Below are positions 62,771-64,000 of a stretch of 64,000 nt of DNA, in pieces (the stretch's first letter is position 1; the number at the start of each line of letters is the position of its first letter). Under the pieces are notes generated by a model. That model saw only the letters and a program-made list of their open reading frames with translations, was not told the origin of the DNA and did no database searches. The translations under genes and the position numbers were made by a program. This DNA is from Erythrobacteraceae bacterium (GTDB lineage: Bacteria > Pseudomonadota > Alphaproteobacteria > Sphingomonadales > Sphingomonadaceae), in contig JAIXPX010000002.1 in assembly GCA_027486035.1 (NCBI GenBank), forward strand, positions 62,001 through 126,000, written 5' to 3'.

Positions 62771-64000
62771 TCACTCCCCCAGCAGGTGCTTCTTCCAGAA
62801 GACGAGCTGCGCAAGGAAGGCGTAGTCCGAATTGGCCTTCTTGGCGAAGCCGTGGCCTTCGTCCGCGGCCACGAGGTGCCAGGCCTCGCCGCCCTTGGCG
62901 CGGATCGCGGCGACCATCTGGTCGGCCTCTGACTTGGGCACCCGCGGATCGTTCGCGCCGGTGACGACGAACATCGGCCTGGTGATCTCGTTCACGCGGG
63001 TGAGCGGGCTGATCTCGATGAGCTTGGCGCGCTGTTTCGGGTCACGCTCGTCGCCATATTCGACCCGGCGAAGATCCTGCCGGTAGGGATTGGTGTTCTC
63101 GAGGAAGCTCACGAAGTTGCTGATCGCCACCGTGCACTGGGTCGCCGTCAGCCTGTCCTTGAGCTGCACCGCCCCAGCATAGCACATGTAGCCGCCGTAG
63201 GACCCGCCGGTCAGGCCGACCTTGGCCGGATCGACCGCGGGGTCCTTGCGCACGGCATCAATCAGCGCGGCCATGTCCTTGACCGAATCCTCGCGCTTGA
63301 ACGGCCCGTTGTCGAGGCTGACGAAGGTCTTCCCGTAGCCTGTCGAGCCGCGCACATTGGGGTAGAACAGGCCTATGCCGAGTTCGTTGAGGTAGTAGTT
63401 GTTGCGCCCCATGAAGCCTGCGGTGCTCTGCCCCTCGGGGCCGCCATGGACCGATACGATCAGCGGTCGCTTGCCCGGAAACCTGGCGGGGTCCGGCATA
63501 TAGAGCAGGCCCGAGACGGCGAGGCCGTCGAAGCTTTTCGTGGTGACGATGCGCGGCTCGACATTGATGCCCGCATCCAGCCCCCCGGTTTCGCTCTGCG
63601 TCCAGCGGGTGAGCGCCATCGTCGCCGGATCGAGCGACCACACATCGGCCGCGCTCTTGGCGCTGCTGAACGAGAACCCGATCTCGCCCCAGGGCGCAAA
63701 GGAGAGGCCGCCGATCTGGCCGGCGGGCAGCACGTCGACGGGGGTCACCTTGCCGCTCGCCACGTCAAGCAGCCGCAGTCGGTCGGAACCAGCCTCGTTG
63801 ACCACGTAGGCGATGCTCTTGCCGTCGGCGGAAATGTCGAAGCCGTCGACGTCCCAGGCCTCCCGGGTGACCGGCCTGAACTTGCCGGTCGCCGGGTCAA
63901 GTCGTCCAAGGCGCTGGAAGTCGGAACCCTCGTCGCTGGTCACCCACAGCGTCCCGTCCGGCGCAACCTGCAAGCCGCCGAAGGCGATGGTCGCTGCGGG
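62771..64000 (-). CDS. S9-family prolyl oligopeptidase-like peptidase (partial, N-terminus beyond the window)
   Basis: At least 409 residues of an S9 serine peptidase are visible. The end of a beta-propeller domain (repeats such as ATGKFRPVTREAWDVDG and GKSIAYVV) is followed by the alpha/beta hydrolase domain: SVHGGPEGQSTAGF, GYGKTFV, nucleophile Ser in GLTGGSYGGYMCY, Asp in GANDPRVPKSEAD and His in DEGHGF. The frame stays open to the last base of the window, so the start codon and probable signal peptide lie outside. It digests peptides, probably in the periplasm or cytosol. Convergent with hslU. Confidence 0.92.
   Translation of the reverse strand, partial: PAATIAFGGLQVAPDGTLWVTSDEGSDFQRLGRLDPATGKFRPVTREAWDVDGFDISADGKSIAYVVNEAGSDRLRLLDVASGKVTPVDVLPAGQIGGLSFAPWGEIGFSFSSAKSAADVWSLDPATMALTRWTQSETGGLDAGINVEPRIVTTKSFDGLAVSGLLYMPDPARFPGKRPLIVSVHGGPEGQSTAGFMGRNNYYLNELGIGLFYPNVRGSTGYGKTFVSLDNGPFKREDSVKDMAALIDAVRKDPAVDPAKVGLTGGSYGGYMCYAGAVQLKDRLTATQCTVAISNFVSFLENTNPYRQDLRRVEYGDERDPKQRAKLIEISPLTRVNEITRPMFVVTGANDPRVPKSEADQMVAAIRAKGGEAWHLVAADEGHGFAKKANSDYAFLAQLVFWKKHLLGE

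Overview
The window comes from a GC-rich alphaproteobacterium, almost certainly order Sphingomonadales and probably family Erythrobacteraceae (Erythrobacter/Porphyrobacter type). This rests on the gene set (HWE kinase, EcfG-like sigma factor, COQ9, CBP3-type chaperone, Tim44-like protein, DUF1134/EipA, HslV with a propeptide) and on the local order rpsT-dnaA, mutM/ubiE-ubiB-coaBC-dut, secB-murJ-trpS and Tim44-mltA-smr. The placement is inferred from recognised families, not from a database search. Two perfect parS sites and dnaA suggest an origin-proximal part of the chromosome. Almost everything is core genome: there is no prophage, IS transposase, integrase or CRISPR array.

Layout. 0-9 kb: lipoprotein, galE, a 41-residue L36, a HAD hydrolase, an HxlR regulator, recQ, a TonB-like protein and a YifB/ComM ATPase. 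8.7-12.3 kb: the rpmH-rnpA-yidD-yidC-engB block for ribosome, RNase P and membrane-protein biogenesis. 12.3-24.5 kb: metabolic and housekeeping genes (SDR, VOC, GST, S1/P1 nuclease, LysE exporter, dapE, DAACS symporter, nth, M48 protease, dapB, class III sirtuin, ThiF/MoeB-like enzyme, DUF983). 24.5-33.6 kb: dnaA, rpsT, mutM, ubiE, ubiB, a polytopic membrane protein, coaBC and dut. 33.7-41.3 kb: alpha/beta hydrolase, second DUF4136 lipoprotein, the secB-murJ-trpS operon, and the divergent Tim44-mltA-smr operon.

41.5-48.4 kb is a regulatory and stress neighbourhood: a GlsB-like membrane protein, an EcfG-like sigma factor, two Crp/Fnr regulators, a single-domain response regulator, a PAS-PAS-PAS-PAS HWE histidine kinase, two small stress-type proteins and a broken PRC-barrel gene. 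48.6-64 kb: tRNA-Ser(GCT), EipA/DUF1134, an aromatic/aspartate aminotransferase, ribD-ribE, a SCO1-YcgN-YgjP metalloprotease operon, an ankyrin protein, COQ9, ssb, DUF177, CBP3, bamE, hslV-acyltransferase-hslU, and an S9 peptidase cut by the window edge.

The most interesting signals are non-coding. (1) The two parS sites (41405 and 57786) are each preceded, on the same side and at the same distance, by four helically phased copies of a short YAGRC motif. (2) A ~100-bp two-hairpin element lies just after the stop codons of the HAD gene and of rpmH, with identical loops and linkers but covarying stems. (3) An ~89-bp near-perfect palindrome occurs twice (5954 and 13702). (4) A 114-bp element with terminal inverted repeats lies upstream of the sirtuin gene. 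(5) A probable minus-strand small RNA with three hairpins (about 42756-42905) overlaps a possible 40-residue lipoprotein gene on the plus strand.
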